DNA from: a virus
DNA length: 64,000 bases
Direction: 5' to 3' (one strand)
Virus record (IMG/VR): IMGVR_UViG_3300027987_000212
Span: 121,328-185,327 of that record
In this document: in pieces, positions 50,723 to 58,177 of the stretch
Layout: every line of letters starts with the position of its first letter
Numbering within the stretch: the first letter of the stretch is position 1
Notes under the pieces: model-generated
Told to the model about the DNA's origin: nothing
What the model saw: the letters and a program-made list of their open reading frames with translations, nothing else
Database searches by the model: none
Made by a program: the position numbers and the translations under genes

Positions 50723-51943
50723 ATGCCCAAAAACTACCTATTCCAACCCACCAGCACAGTCGCAGAGCTTCGCCAGTTGGTATCCCTACATGCCTGGCTA
50801 CTCATGAGCGCTATCGATGAAAACTTGGAGAACTCGATGCATACGTTCTCCAAGCTCTTGAAAGCGTACGCACCCCCAGACGCCCAAGAAGCGGGCAAGC
50901 CTGTTCGATACACCTTTGGGCTAACCAACATGGAGATGTCGCGGCTGTTGGTCAACATCAGCATGACAGCTGCAGACAAGGCTAAGAAGCACGACTTCAT
51001 CGACGAAGACGAGTACGACTACACAGTCGAAGCCTTCTCTACGATGCTAGCGACTACTATCTCTAGCGTGTCTATGCTGCTCCAGTACGCCTCCAACGCA
51101 CTGTGGTTCGAAGAGGGCATGCCAACAATTGAAGTTGGGCACAAACTGGCCGCATCTCTGATGACAACCAGGCTGACCGAGGAGGTCACTAGGGACGCGC
51201 ACTTACCGTTTCACGCCTTCTCCGTCGTCCTGCCAGACAATCTCGTCTTCATCGACACCCGTGAAGGTATCTGCGATGCGCGCTATGCCATGCTAGCGCG
51301 GCTACGTCACGTCATCAGTGACCAGTACACTTACGGTTGCTTCATCGTGGGTAGCAATTCCATGGCGACCTGCCTGCATGGGCATTACCCAACTCTCTGG
51401 GATGCGTACACGCACATGGGCGTAGCATTTGAGGGGGACCCCTTCCAACTGGAGATGGCAGACAACGACACGCGCAACGCCATCTTGGGGCGGCGTTTGC
51501 TCATCAACATCAGTCTGATGATGACTGACCCCGCCAACTACAAGAAGGTAGGCAAGGGTCACGCGCCCTACGAGGCGGGCATCTCTCGAAGCCGGCTGCG
51601 GGGCATCGAGCGCCCTACCAAACGCGTATTCAAATTGATTCGCCCCGTACGTCACGACTTCCGAGACCTAGTACGCGCCTACGCCCGCGGTGAGGCCAAA
51701 AAACTCAGCGTACAAGGCTTCATCGCGGGTCACATCAAGTACAACCAACCGTACGGGCCCGGCAGTACCCTCCGCAAACGAATCTGGATTGAACCCTACT
51801 GGCGAGGTCCAGAAGACGCCCCCATCGCTCTACCTTCACCCAGAAATGCTTGCTGTCGTAGCAGCACACGAAGCCCTCGGCATTACCGTGTCCATCGGGC
51901 AACTACCGCTCAGCCATGGAGACCTCAGCCCATTGGATGGTAA
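50723..51943 (+). CDS. Hypothetical protein with basic C-terminal motif
   Basis: A 406-residue protein. Residues 1-330 are helical. Near residue 350-370, GHIKYNQPYGPGSTLRKRIW followed by EPYWRGPED resembles a short C-terminal motif (GHWR ... WI-x-PY-x-RG) that I have seen at the ends of other phage proteins of unknown role. The last 30 codons overlap the next gene and read unnaturally. The ATG at 50723 has no clear ribosome site and lies close to the degenerate promoter. Confidence 0.6.
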   Translation: MPKNYLFQPTSTVAELRQLVSLHAWLLMSAIDENLENSMHTFSKLLKAYAPPDAQEAGKPVRYTFGLTNMEMSRLLVNISMTAADKAKKHDFIDEDEYDYTVEAFSTMLATTISSVSMLLQYASNALWFEEGMPTIEVGHKLAASLMTTRLTEEVTRDAHLPFHAFSVVLPDNLVFIDTREGICDARYAMLARLRHVISDQYTYGCFIVGSNSMATCLHGHYPTLWDAYTHMGVAFEGDPFQLEMADNDTRNAILGRRLLINISLMMTDPANYKKVGKGHAPYEAGISRSRLRGIERPTKRVFKLIRPVRHDFRDLVRAYARGEAKKLSVQGFIAGHIKYNQPYGPGSTLRKRIWIEPYWRGPEDAPIALPSPRNACCRSSTRSPRHYRVHRATTAQPWRPQPIGW

Positions 51944-52397
51944 CTTCCGCATCGATTGGGAGCTACGCACACTGTACATCTCCGCAACCACCCTCACGCA
52001 GCGGCCCCACGACAGAGCAGCCATACTCATCCACGAGATTGGGCACCTTTGTGCATGTCCAGAAGCACCAGAATTCAGCGACGAGTACGACTTCCTCGGC
52101 TGGGAGTGGCAATACGCGAAACTACTTGGCATCGAACAGAAGTGGCGAGAGTCTGTATCTCGCTACGGACTAGGTCAAGGCTCTGACCCTGACCTACACG
52201 GTACCGACCTCATCCCACCAGACTCCAGCCTCATGAACGAGATACTGCGAGAACGGCGGACGTACGCACGAGATACGGGCCTACTCAACGCACACTTTCA
52301 ACCAATCAGTCTACTAACCAAACGCCCAATCACTCGTCAAGTAATTAACCAAGCCCTGCTATCTCTCGTACAGGAAACCCATGCAGTACCGGTATGA
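51846..52397 (+). CDS. HExxH putative metallopeptidase, copy 3
   Basis: A 183-residue protein. HEIGH is at residues 63-67 after AAILI. Then DEYDFLGWEWQYAKLLGIE provides a downstream acidic helix as in copies 1 and 2. Upstream, RIDWELRTLYISATTL is the usual strand before the active-site helix. The 98-base overlap with the preceding gene is long for this genome, so the start is uncertain. Confidence 0.55.
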   Translation: MLAVVAAHEALGITVSIGQLPLSHGDLSPLDGNFRIDWELRTLYISATTLTQRPHDRAAILIHEIGHLCACPEAPEFSDEYDFLGWEWQYAKLLGIEQKWRESVSRYGLGQGSDPDLHGTDLIPPDSSLMNEILRERRTYARDTGLLNAHFQPISLLTKRPITRQVINQALLSLVQETHAVPV

Positions 52398-52785
52398 GCA
52401 CGACTATCTGAACTTCCACAAGCTGCCACAACAATGGGCTGACGTCCACACTGACTTCAAACGTTATGCCTCACGCTTCATGCGCCGAGCGGGTTACAAC
52501 TCTGTGGTGTGTTGCTACGGAGGAAACGTCGTAGGCGTATTCCGCTATTACCTGGGGCGACTTACTGGACAAGACCGCATGAGCATACGTGGTTGTGGTC
52601 TCTACGTACTACGCCTGCACCGGCGCCGAGGCATAGGCATGCAGCTACTGGCTCAAGCCATTCAGAAGCACAACCCGCGCACAATGCACCTATCTCCAGC
52701 CGAGACAGCCAACGTACGTAGCCTCTACAGACGCCTCGAAGAGGCGTACCCTCGCGTCACGTTCATCTACACGGAGGACCAATGA
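52381..52785 (+). CDS. GNAT-family acetyltransferase, tandem copy 1
   Basis: A 134-residue protein. LYVLRLHRRRGIGMQLLAQA (residues about 77-96) is GNAT motif A with RRRGIG as the acetyl-CoA loop. VVGVFRYYLG before it is the beta strand bearing the substrate cleft. It is exactly as long as the following gene and shares DFKRYA, GVFRY and RR-x-GIG with it. It overlaps the peptidase gene by 17 bases and the next by ATGA. Confidence 0.7.
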   Translation: MQYRYEHDYLNFHKLPQQWADVHTDFKRYASRFMRRAGYNSVVCCYGGNVVGVFRYYLGRLTGQDRMSIRGCGLYVLRLHRRRGIGMQLLAQAIQKHNPRTMHLSPAETANVRSLYRRLEEAYPRVTFIYTEDQ

Positions 52786-53186
52786 GCCTGAACCTAAAGG
52801 AGCTACGCTTCGAAGCGTCCATGAGCAGCAGCTTCAAACCACCGCCCTCCTTGTGGCGCGGTGTCAACGGAGACTTCAAGCGATACGCCCCACAGTTCGC
52901 GTCAAATGACCTACCTGTCGATGGAGCGACTGCGTGCTACCTGGGTCCCCGACTCATCGGAGTATTCCGCTACTGCGAAGCCGGCGGCGGATTAAGTCTC
53001 TTCGACGCAGGCATGTACATCCTCAAACCGTACCGACGCAACGGTATCGGGTTGAAGCTGCTCATCACCACGATGGACACCATCAAACCCATCAGCATCG
53101 CGCTGACCCCAGTTAACCCAGCGGGCACTGCTCTAGCGGAGAAGTTCGCCAAGCTATACCCACGCCAAACCAACATCCTGAAGTAG
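52782..53186 (+). CDS. GNAT-family acetyltransferase, tandem copy 2
   Basis: A 134-residue protein, paralogue of the preceding gene. Shared features are DFKRYA (about 31-36), IGVFRY, MYILKPYRRNGIGLKLL with RRNGIG as acetyl-CoA loop, and a C-terminal YPR motif. The tandem pair shows gene duplication followed by divergence. The substrate of neither is known. Confidence 0.7.
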   Translation: MSLNLKELRFEASMSSSFKPPPSLWRGVNGDFKRYAPQFASNDLPVDGATACYLGPRLIGVFRYCEAGGGLSLFDAGMYILKPYRRNGIGLKLLITTMDTIKPISIALTPVNPAGTALAEKFAKLYPRQTNILK

Positions 53187-53226
53187 CAAAAACGTCCTAA
53201 CTTCGGAGATAAGACTACTGAGAGAG
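53186..53226 (+). promoter_or_regulatory. GATAAG-type promoter 8
   Basis: GCAA, 15 bases, GGAGATAAG, then ACTACTGAGAGAGACC. GCAA overlaps the upstream stop codon. This copy is followed not by a gene but by a long structured leader. Confidence 0.65.
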
Positions 53227-53394
53227 ACCTTCTGTCTGCATTACCGTGTAGGCAGCGGGTACATGGTAGTAGCAACGCGGCCGATGGCCCTTACGGAACC
53301 TCCGGTGGACTAGGTCACCATTGGTTCAGCTGTGCTACTTCTCGAGTTCAAATCTCGGGCTCTCTCACTACCAGTCCAACCACCGGAGAAAATC
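53221..53394 (+). promoter_or_regulatory. Structured 5' leader with T-arm-like hairpin and SD-masking stem
   Basis: No open frame is convincing here. Visible elements: an 8-bp hairpin CTGTCTGC/GTAGGCAG (53232-53255); GGCC-GAT-GGCC (53279-53289); TCGAG-TTCAAAT-CTCGG (53342-53358), which has the exact 5+7+5 form of a tRNA T arm; AGAGAG near 53221 able to pair with CTCTCT near 53361; and CTCCGGTGG (53300-53308) perfectly complementary to CCACCGGAG (53380-53388), which contains the Shine-Dalgarno of the gene at 53395. A D arm and anticodon arm are not identifiable, so it is not called a tRNA. Likely a cis-regulatory RNA. Confidence 0.5.
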
Positions 53395-53844
53395 ATGCAC
53401 CTAACCGCAGTACCCGAACAGTCCAACCCATACCTCAGCCTGCTAACCAAACACCTCTACATGATAACCAAGGCAGCCGTATCACCGAGCGATGATACTG
53501 GCCGCGCTGCCATCGCAGTACAAGTCCTAAGGCTAGTGGACTCCTTCCAATTAGAGGACCACTATGCGCCTGACGAAGAGTACCGCCAGGCCATCACGTC
53601 AGCAGACCATTGGTGGTCTTGCGTGTGGGCCTGTGTCGACCTGGCTCTGGCAGCCGTAGACGTGCGCCCCGCACTGCTCGACCAACCAGCAGTACAAGAA
53701 GCCATACAAGGGCTCGACGAGCTCATGATGCGGCACGTCAAGGTGGACACCGCCTTCCCCCTCAACCGAAGCGACCTACGTCTGCTAGGTATGCTGCACA
53801 ATGTCTGCAAGAATCGCGGTTACACGGTAGGGTTCAAAGCATGA
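53395..53844 (+). CDS. Hypothetical protein downstream of structured leader
   Basis: A 149-residue helical protein with several Trp and Cys residues (SADHWWSCVWACVDLALAAV). The SD GGAG lies six bases before the ATG and is fully contained in the 3' strand of the 9-bp stem of the leader, so translation may be switched. Function unknown. Overlaps the next gene by ATGA. Confidence 0.6.
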   Translation: MHLTAVPEQSNPYLSLLTKHLYMITKAAVSPSDDTGRAAIAVQVLRLVDSFQLEDHYAPDEEYRQAITSADHWWSCVWACVDLALAAVDVRPALLDQPAVQEAIQGLDELMMRHVKVDTAFPLNRSDLRLLGMLHNVCKNRGYTVGFKA

Positions 53845-54104
53845 CTCCCCGCCTACTCGAGCTTCAAGTGGAACTACGTGCCGCAGGAGCGGCACTACCA
53901 GAGGAGCCAGTAGTAGCAAGATTCCGTGAACCCCTGCCCACCGACAGTCCCTTCATCCGCGCGGTGCTCACACTTGCCAAAGAAGAAAGCACCATGACTG
54001 ACTTCCACCTTGGCTACCTCGACGGCCGTCGAGAACTTCAGAACTGGAAGCTCAGCCCGCTATACGAGCGAGGCTACCGGGCAGGACGCACGCAGAGTAA
54101 GTAG
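53841..54104 (+). CDS. Small hypothetical protein
   Basis: An 87-residue protein. Its second half contains FHLGYLDGRRELQNW and YERGYRAGR, two GY-x-x-GR-like helices typical of small phage proteins that repeat this pattern. Last gene before a terminator. Confidence 0.6.
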   Translation: MTPRLLELQVELRAAGAALPEEPVVARFREPLPTDSPFIRAVLTLAKEESTMTDFHLGYLDGRRELQNWKLSPLYERGYRAGRTQSK

Positions 54105-54105
54105 G

Positions 54106-54133
54106 AGAAAGGCCCCGAAGGGCCTTTCTTTTT
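54106..54133 (+). terminator. Intrinsic terminator
   Basis: GAAAGGCCC, loop CGAA, GGGCCTTTC, then TTTTT. It closes the plus-strand unit before the convergent minus-strand genes. Confidence 0.9.
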
Positions 54134-54144
54134 GCTGCCTGTTC

Positions 54145-54675
54145 CTACGCTTCTCGTACGCGTGCAAGCGCAGCGATGGCCGTACCCAGAGCTGCAATCA
54201 CGTCGTTCTGACGCTTGAACGGAGGGTCCTCCAACAACTCCGTATAGGGGTCGTCGACAGGAGTCGCGCAGCCAGCATTTTGCCGCATCTCGATGAGGTC
54301 ACGCCGATTACGCACCTCGCGCTGCAACTGTTCCTCGAGTAGCCCCAACACATGCTGAATGGGCGGCATCCCCCGCTTCTCTGGGCATGCGGGGTCGATG
54401 GAACCTACGCGCCCGAGACGACAGTACTCTCGAAGCAGTCCTCCGAGTGCCTCATCCTTGGTACCACCCTCTACAAACACTTCTCGGAATGGGAGTGAGG
54501 CAACGAACACCACCGTGTCCCCCTCACCCACATTAGTGGTTACCTTGGGCGCCCAACTACGCACGTTGCACTCCCAGTTCTCGCGTGCGCGTTTCTCCAA
54601 CTCTGCGTTGATAATGGCCATCGCCGCAGACTCTCCGTACCGCACACCTTGCTTCGCACTACCTTGCTGTTCCAT
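54145..54675 (-). CDS. Hypothetical protein next to sigma factor
   Basis: A 176-residue protein from the ATG at 54675 with AGAGGAACC upstream. It contains a strand-rich segment (VVFVASLPFREVFVEGG) and Cys residues in DPACPEKRG and NAGCATP, then a helical end. It lies downstream of the sigma factor on the same strand, 70 bases away, and may be cotranscribed. An anti-sigma or co-regulator role is possible but unsupported by motif. Confidence 0.55.
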   Translation of the reverse strand: MEQQGSAKQGVRYGESAAMAIINAELEKRARENWECNVRSWAPKVTTNVGEGDTVVFVASLPFREVFVEGGTKDEALGGLLREYCRLGRVGSIDPACPEKRGMPPIQHVLGLLEEQLQREVRNRRDLIEMRQNAGCATPVDDPYTELLEDPPFKRQNDVIAALGTAIAALARVREA

Positions 54676-54745
54676 GGTTCCTCTTTCTGCGCCAGTAACC
54701 CGTAGGCCTGGCACGAGCAGAAGAGTACAAGTCGGGCAGCGCCGG

Positions 54746-55288
54746 TCAAGGCTCTTCGCACAACAAGTCGCGCAAGCTATGTACCGCCAACGAGTACAGC
54801 TGTGATACCCGAGTATCCGTTACACCGAAGACCCTCGCCAAGTCCCTGTTTGTACGTCCATTGAGCCGCCCGACGACTACCTCACGAAGTCGGTCTGGCA
54901 AACGTGCAGCAGCGCGCACAAGGTCCTCCTGAAGCAACCCCTCAAGCACGTCGTACTCCGGGGCGGCCATCCCCTCGAAGACCTCATCCGGGTCAAACAC
55001 GGACCGTTGCGGCATATAGCCTATCCGCCTAGCCCGCCGGGGCGCCCAGTCTTGTGCCCGCAGCTCATCCAGTACGGCCCCCGCTACACGTGTGGCACAG
55101 TAGTTTCGGAAGAACTCATGCTCAGGTTGGCGTATCACCGCCTGCCAAGCACCGAACCGCCCAGCACTGAGCAAGTCTTCCTTAGGGGCGTACCGCCCAG
55201 TCCTGCAGTGGATACGCTCCACAATCTTGTCGACCATGGGCAGCATCTCCTCGAACAGTTTCATCTGTTCTGCTCGAGACAACTCCAT
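54746..55288 (-). CDS. FliA-like RNA polymerase sigma factor
   Basis: A 180-residue sigma-70-family protein of the sigma-28 (FliA/WhiG) type. Region 2: DLLSAGRFGAWQAV (38-51) and GAVLDELRAQDWAPRRAR (70-87), the latter closely matching the GA-(I/V)-xDELR-x-x-DW-x-PR block of FliA. Region 4: LPDRLREVVVGRLNG and ARVFGVTDTRVSQLYSLAVH (130-170), the -35-binding HTH. Region 3 is short. It should redirect host core polymerase to phage promoters, and the GATAAG-type elements in this arm are the obvious candidates. It lies on the minus strand with no such element upstream, so it probably starts from another promoter. Confidence 0.88.
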   Translation of the reverse strand: MELSRAEQMKLFEEMLPMVDKIVERIHCRTGRYAPKEDLLSAGRFGAWQAVIRQPEHEFFRNYCATRVAGAVLDELRAQDWAPRRARRIGYMPQRSVFDPDEVFEGMAAPEYDVLEGLLQEDLVRAAARLPDRLREVVVGRLNGRTNRDLARVFGVTDTRVSQLYSLAVHSLRDLLCEEP

Positions 55289-55368
55289 ACCAACTAACGT
55301 AGCCTGCTTCGTGCGACATCGAAACCCTACTAGTTCCTACGCGGTTCTAGCCTGAGCTTCATCCTCGC

Positions 55369-55701
55369 TTACCCGTCCATCTCATCCGGCCAGCACCAGT
55401 AATTACCGTGCGCCGGCTGCGACGCTCGATGAACTACCGAAGATTCGCGGATGAGCTGTTGACCGTAGGTGTCCTTTCGCTTCACGTCCCCTGAGACCCA
55501 GACAAGGTTGCAGCATGCCTCGATAACAGCGGTGTGTATCGGCGGGTCTTGAGCTGCCAAGACCTCAACACTCCGTTGCTGAGCCGAGATGTGTGCCTCC
55601 CTGTCATTGCCACAGTGCCACTGAGTAACCAGTGCGGGACGCCGAATCCCATGCGGGTCGACGAAGATGACAACTACGCCTTCTGAGTATGCCTTTTCCA
55701 T
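55369..55701 (-). CDS. Hypothetical protein
   Basis: A 110-residue protein on the same strand as the sigma factor, 80 bases upstream of it. An N-terminal strand pair (GVVVIFVDPHGIRRPALV) and Trp-rich C-terminus (GNYWCWPDEMDG). No family recognised. It could share a transcript with the sigma gene. Confidence 0.6.
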   Translation of the reverse strand: MEKAYSEGVVVIFVDPHGIRRPALVTQWHCGNDREAHISAQQRSVEVLAAQDPPIHTAVIEACCNLVWVSGDVKRKDTYGQQLIRESSVVHRASQPAHGNYWCWPDEMDG

Positions 55702-55770
55702 TCTGACTCACTTCCTGCGGCTTCGGTGCCGCACGAAGCAGGCTCCTCCATGATAGCACCAATCCTCGAC

Positions 55771-55808
55771 GCAGGAAAGGCGCACTCTACGGGATAAGAA
55801 TGACGAAG
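55771..55808 (+). promoter_or_regulatory. GATAAG-type promoter 9
   Basis: GCAG, 15 bases, CGGGATAAG, then AATGACGAAGGAG. It heads the long plus-strand unit after the minus-strand sigma cluster. The first gene starts at 55819. Confidence 0.6.
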
Positions 55809-55818
55809 GAGTAAGACC

Positions 55819-56397
55819 TTGACCAAGCCCACCCCCACTGAAACCCACCCACTACTGCTTGAACTACGCAGTCTCGTAAACTCCAATGAAGTACCCACAC
55901 TCTACTTACTGGAGCAACTCACTTACCCTGACAACCTGCCGCACATCATCTCCTCATCAGGCATACGCAAAGCAGCTATCATAGCGCTCAGCATGAGTGA
56001 GGCGCCCGGTGACAGGTACCCTAAACTATTCCCCCCAAGAACGTGGGCGCCCCGTGCCAACGCGTACACCTTAGGCGTACTGCGTGCGTACAACGACCAA
56101 CTGAGCGACAATGCGGGCTACATCCGTACCGATAAGAACACCCTCTGGTGCCCACAACACGCCTTAGCAGATGGTTGCCGACAACTACTCAGACAGCACG
56201 GTAAGCTGGCAGAGAACAGTGCTCCGCACCTAGTTGAGTTCCCGCCCAGCTTTCGGCGAGACGAGCTAAACATGGAACTACGCCGGGGACAACTAGCGCC
56301 AGACATTGCACTACTCGTACACTGCCAAATAACCGACCAACCGGCACAGCACTTGTACTACTCCGTGTGGGGTGTACTTGAAGATGGGGTACTATGA
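55819..56397 (+). CDS. Hypothetical protein, TTG start
   Basis: A 192-residue protein. The frame opens with TTG after AAGGAGTAAGACC. No ATG or GTG fits better. It is helical in the first third and contains a WCPQHALADGCRQLLRQH segment with two Cys. No family recognised. Confidence 0.6.
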   Translation: MTKPTPTETHPLLLELRSLVNSNEVPTLYLLEQLTYPDNLPHIISSSGIRKAAIIALSMSEAPGDRYPKLFPPRTWAPRANAYTLGVLRAYNDQLSDNAGYIRTDKNTLWCPQHALADGCRQLLRQHGKLAENSAPHLVEFPPSFRRDELNMELRRGQLAPDIALLVHCQITDQPAQHLYYSVWGVLEDGVL

Positions 56398-56999
56398 AAG
56401 GTTACGCCGCAACCGTCGACTTCAGTCCAACGCGCCAAAAGCTTTGGAGCACCGCAACAACTTTGGTCCAGAGTGTCCCGGAGGAGTGGGAGGCTCGTTG
56501 TCACGAGTTAACCCGCGCCATCGCGGAAGTGCTACCAAGCGCTGTACCCGAGTTACTTACCGTACAAGACGGCATGCTCGGCCCGCAGGAGCACAGTTGG
56601 CTATGGGTAGGCCTACCGCCACCGAAGATAGCCTGCAGACACATCGGATGCGACTGGACGGCAGTGTACCGCACAGGCAAGTGGGACGAGCGCCTGAACA
56701 ACTACCCAGCTTACTGCGACTGGCACATCGGGTTGTACCGTTCGGAGGACCACTACTCACCCATCCTGAACGAGGGGGCTACCATCCTAGACACGTACTT
56801 CCCCGGAGCGCTCCCTCCGGTCGTGCTGCTCTCACAACATCGAGGGTTACACCTAGCTCGCGCTGCGTATTGCCCAGGACCAGACAGGGTCGACATCAAC
56901 CCTACCATACTCAGCAAAATGGTGTTCCTCTTTCGCGCGGTACTAACCGCTAACCCCGACCTCACATTCCAGCCACGTGAAAGGCCATTACGTCGATGA
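56394..56999 (+). CDS. Hypothetical protein with HSW and D/G-P motifs
   Basis: A 201-residue protein. EHSWLWVGLPPPKI is followed 60 residues later by ATILDTYFPGALPPVVLLS. A His-Trp strand followed by an ILD ... G-x-PP strand recalls transglutaminase-like or related papain folds in which His and Asp are catalytic, but a nucleophilic Cys is not obvious. Cys/His residues at CRHIGCDW and CDWHI may bind metal. ATGA coupling on both sides. Confidence 0.5.
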   Translation: MKGYAATVDFSPTRQKLWSTATTLVQSVPEEWEARCHELTRAIAEVLPSAVPELLTVQDGMLGPQEHSWLWVGLPPPKIACRHIGCDWTAVYRTGKWDERLNNYPAYCDWHIGLYRSEDHYSPILNEGATILDTYFPGALPPVVLLSQHRGLHLARAAYCPGPDRVDINPTILSKMVFLFRAVLTANPDLTFQPRERPLRR

Positions 57000-57358
57000 A
57001 CAACTCTACCAAGCTCTTCGACGGGGACTACGCTGCAACTCGTCAAGCAGTCGCAGCGCACATACTAGCGCACATGGACGAAACCTCCCCACAAGGATTG
57101 TACGCAGTCAGTACCGAGTGCAGCGCGATGATTAAGCTGTTCTCTCGACATACCACCCTCGGACGAGCCCTACGAGAACTAGTCACACCTGAAGAAGTCG
57201 CTGAGTTCGATGCCGCCCTCCAAACCATCCTAACCTTTGCCGACAGCAAGGCACGTGCAATCCCACTACGCCTACTCGGCAAAATCGAAGAGGCGAGACA
57301 ACTCGAGAACCAAGCTGACGCAGCTTACGAAACACTGCCAACTGAGTGGCGCTGGTAA
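56996..57358 (+). CDS. Hypothetical helical protein
   Basis: A 120-residue, all-helical protein (TRQAVAAHILAHMDETSPQ and later EFDAALQTILTFADSKARA). No zinc or enzyme motif. It ends 15 bases before the next gene. Confidence 0.6.
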   Translation: MNNSTKLFDGDYAATRQAVAAHILAHMDETSPQGLYAVSTECSAMIKLFSRHTTLGRALRELVTPEEVAEFDAALQTILTFADSKARAIPLRLLGKIEEARQLENQADAAYETLPTEWRW

Positions 57359-57373
57359 CCAAGGAGCAACACA

Positions 57374-58177
57374 ATGCAATGCAAGTTCTGCAACAACAAG
57401 TTGGAAGAGGGGGTAGACCCGCGAGGCTGGGGGACGCTGGCGCTCTCCATCGTAGGGGGGAATGACGTCGTAGGGTCAATCTGCCCCACCTGTCTGAGCA
57501 TCGGACGGATAGAGGCGATGCTCGCCGACACAGCCGAGGAGCCCAAGAATACCTCCTCAGACTTTCGGGACGGCGTAGCCCACGCCACGCACAAACTCGA
57601 GAAGATGCTAGCAGCTACGAATCTCCCGAAGTCCTTCATTATGCCGGTACCCCCGCTATTCCTCTCCCCACCTGACATGTGGTCGCGCACAACTGGCGCA
57701 CTGTTGGAGGAGCTCTCGGAGGACGAGGTACGCGACATTGAGGCGGTCGTAGAGATGTGCAACAAAGTAGCCCGAGGCTACTACGAACCCATCATCGAAC
57801 AGCTCTACCTCGACTTCGTTGCTCTCTACACACAACACAACAATCCGCGCATCTCTTTGACCGACGCCTCCCCCGAGAGCCCACTCGGCAAAGCCCTGAA
57901 GGAGCACCAAGATGGTGTCACAGGCGTCGTCAAAGACATCCACACGACCTTACGCCAGCTAGAACAGTGCGTGGCCCGTCTCGAGGGGAGGTATTCCCCC
58001 AGCGACGCCATCTCGTGGCACGAAGACTTTCCCCCACATTGGGCCTGCTACATGGACCTGCTCGCCGTGACTTACCCAGATGCCATGAAGGCCATGCAAC
58101 GTCGTCCAGGCAGACTGACCATGACGTTTACTCCTACCGGCCCAATCCCACCACAACGAATCGAGTACGCACCATGA
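57374..58177 (+). CDS. Zinc-ribbon hypothetical protein
   Basis: A 267-residue protein. CKFCNNKL at residues 3-10 and CPTCLSIG at about 37-44 form an N-terminal zinc ribbon. The remainder is helical with one coiled-coil segment near residues 180-205. Coupled by ATGA to the 500-residue gene. Confidence 0.6.
   Translation: MQCKFCNNKLEEGVDPRGWGTLALSIVGGNDVVGSICPTCLSIGRIEAMLADTAEEPKNTSSDFRDGVAHATHKLEKMLAATNLPKSFIMPVPPLFLSPPDMWSRTTGALLEELSEDEVRDIEAVVEMCNKVARGYYEPIIEQLYLDFVALYTQHNNPRISLTDASPESPLGKALKEHQDGVTGVVKDIHTTLRQLEQCVARLEGRYSPSDAISWHEDFPPHWACYMDLLAVTYPDAMKAMQRRPGRLTMTFTPTGPIPPQRIEYAP

Noticed and set aside
53220-53366. Canonical tRNA gene
   Set aside because: The T-arm-like hairpin and a possible acceptor stem are present, but they are about 146 bases apart and I cannot find a D arm or an anticodon arm between them. 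I report it as a structured leader instead.
57757-58173. Upstream extension of the 58174 gene
   Set aside because: The 139 extra codons are Arg/His/Pro-rich and overlap the zinc-ribbon gene at 57374 completely.
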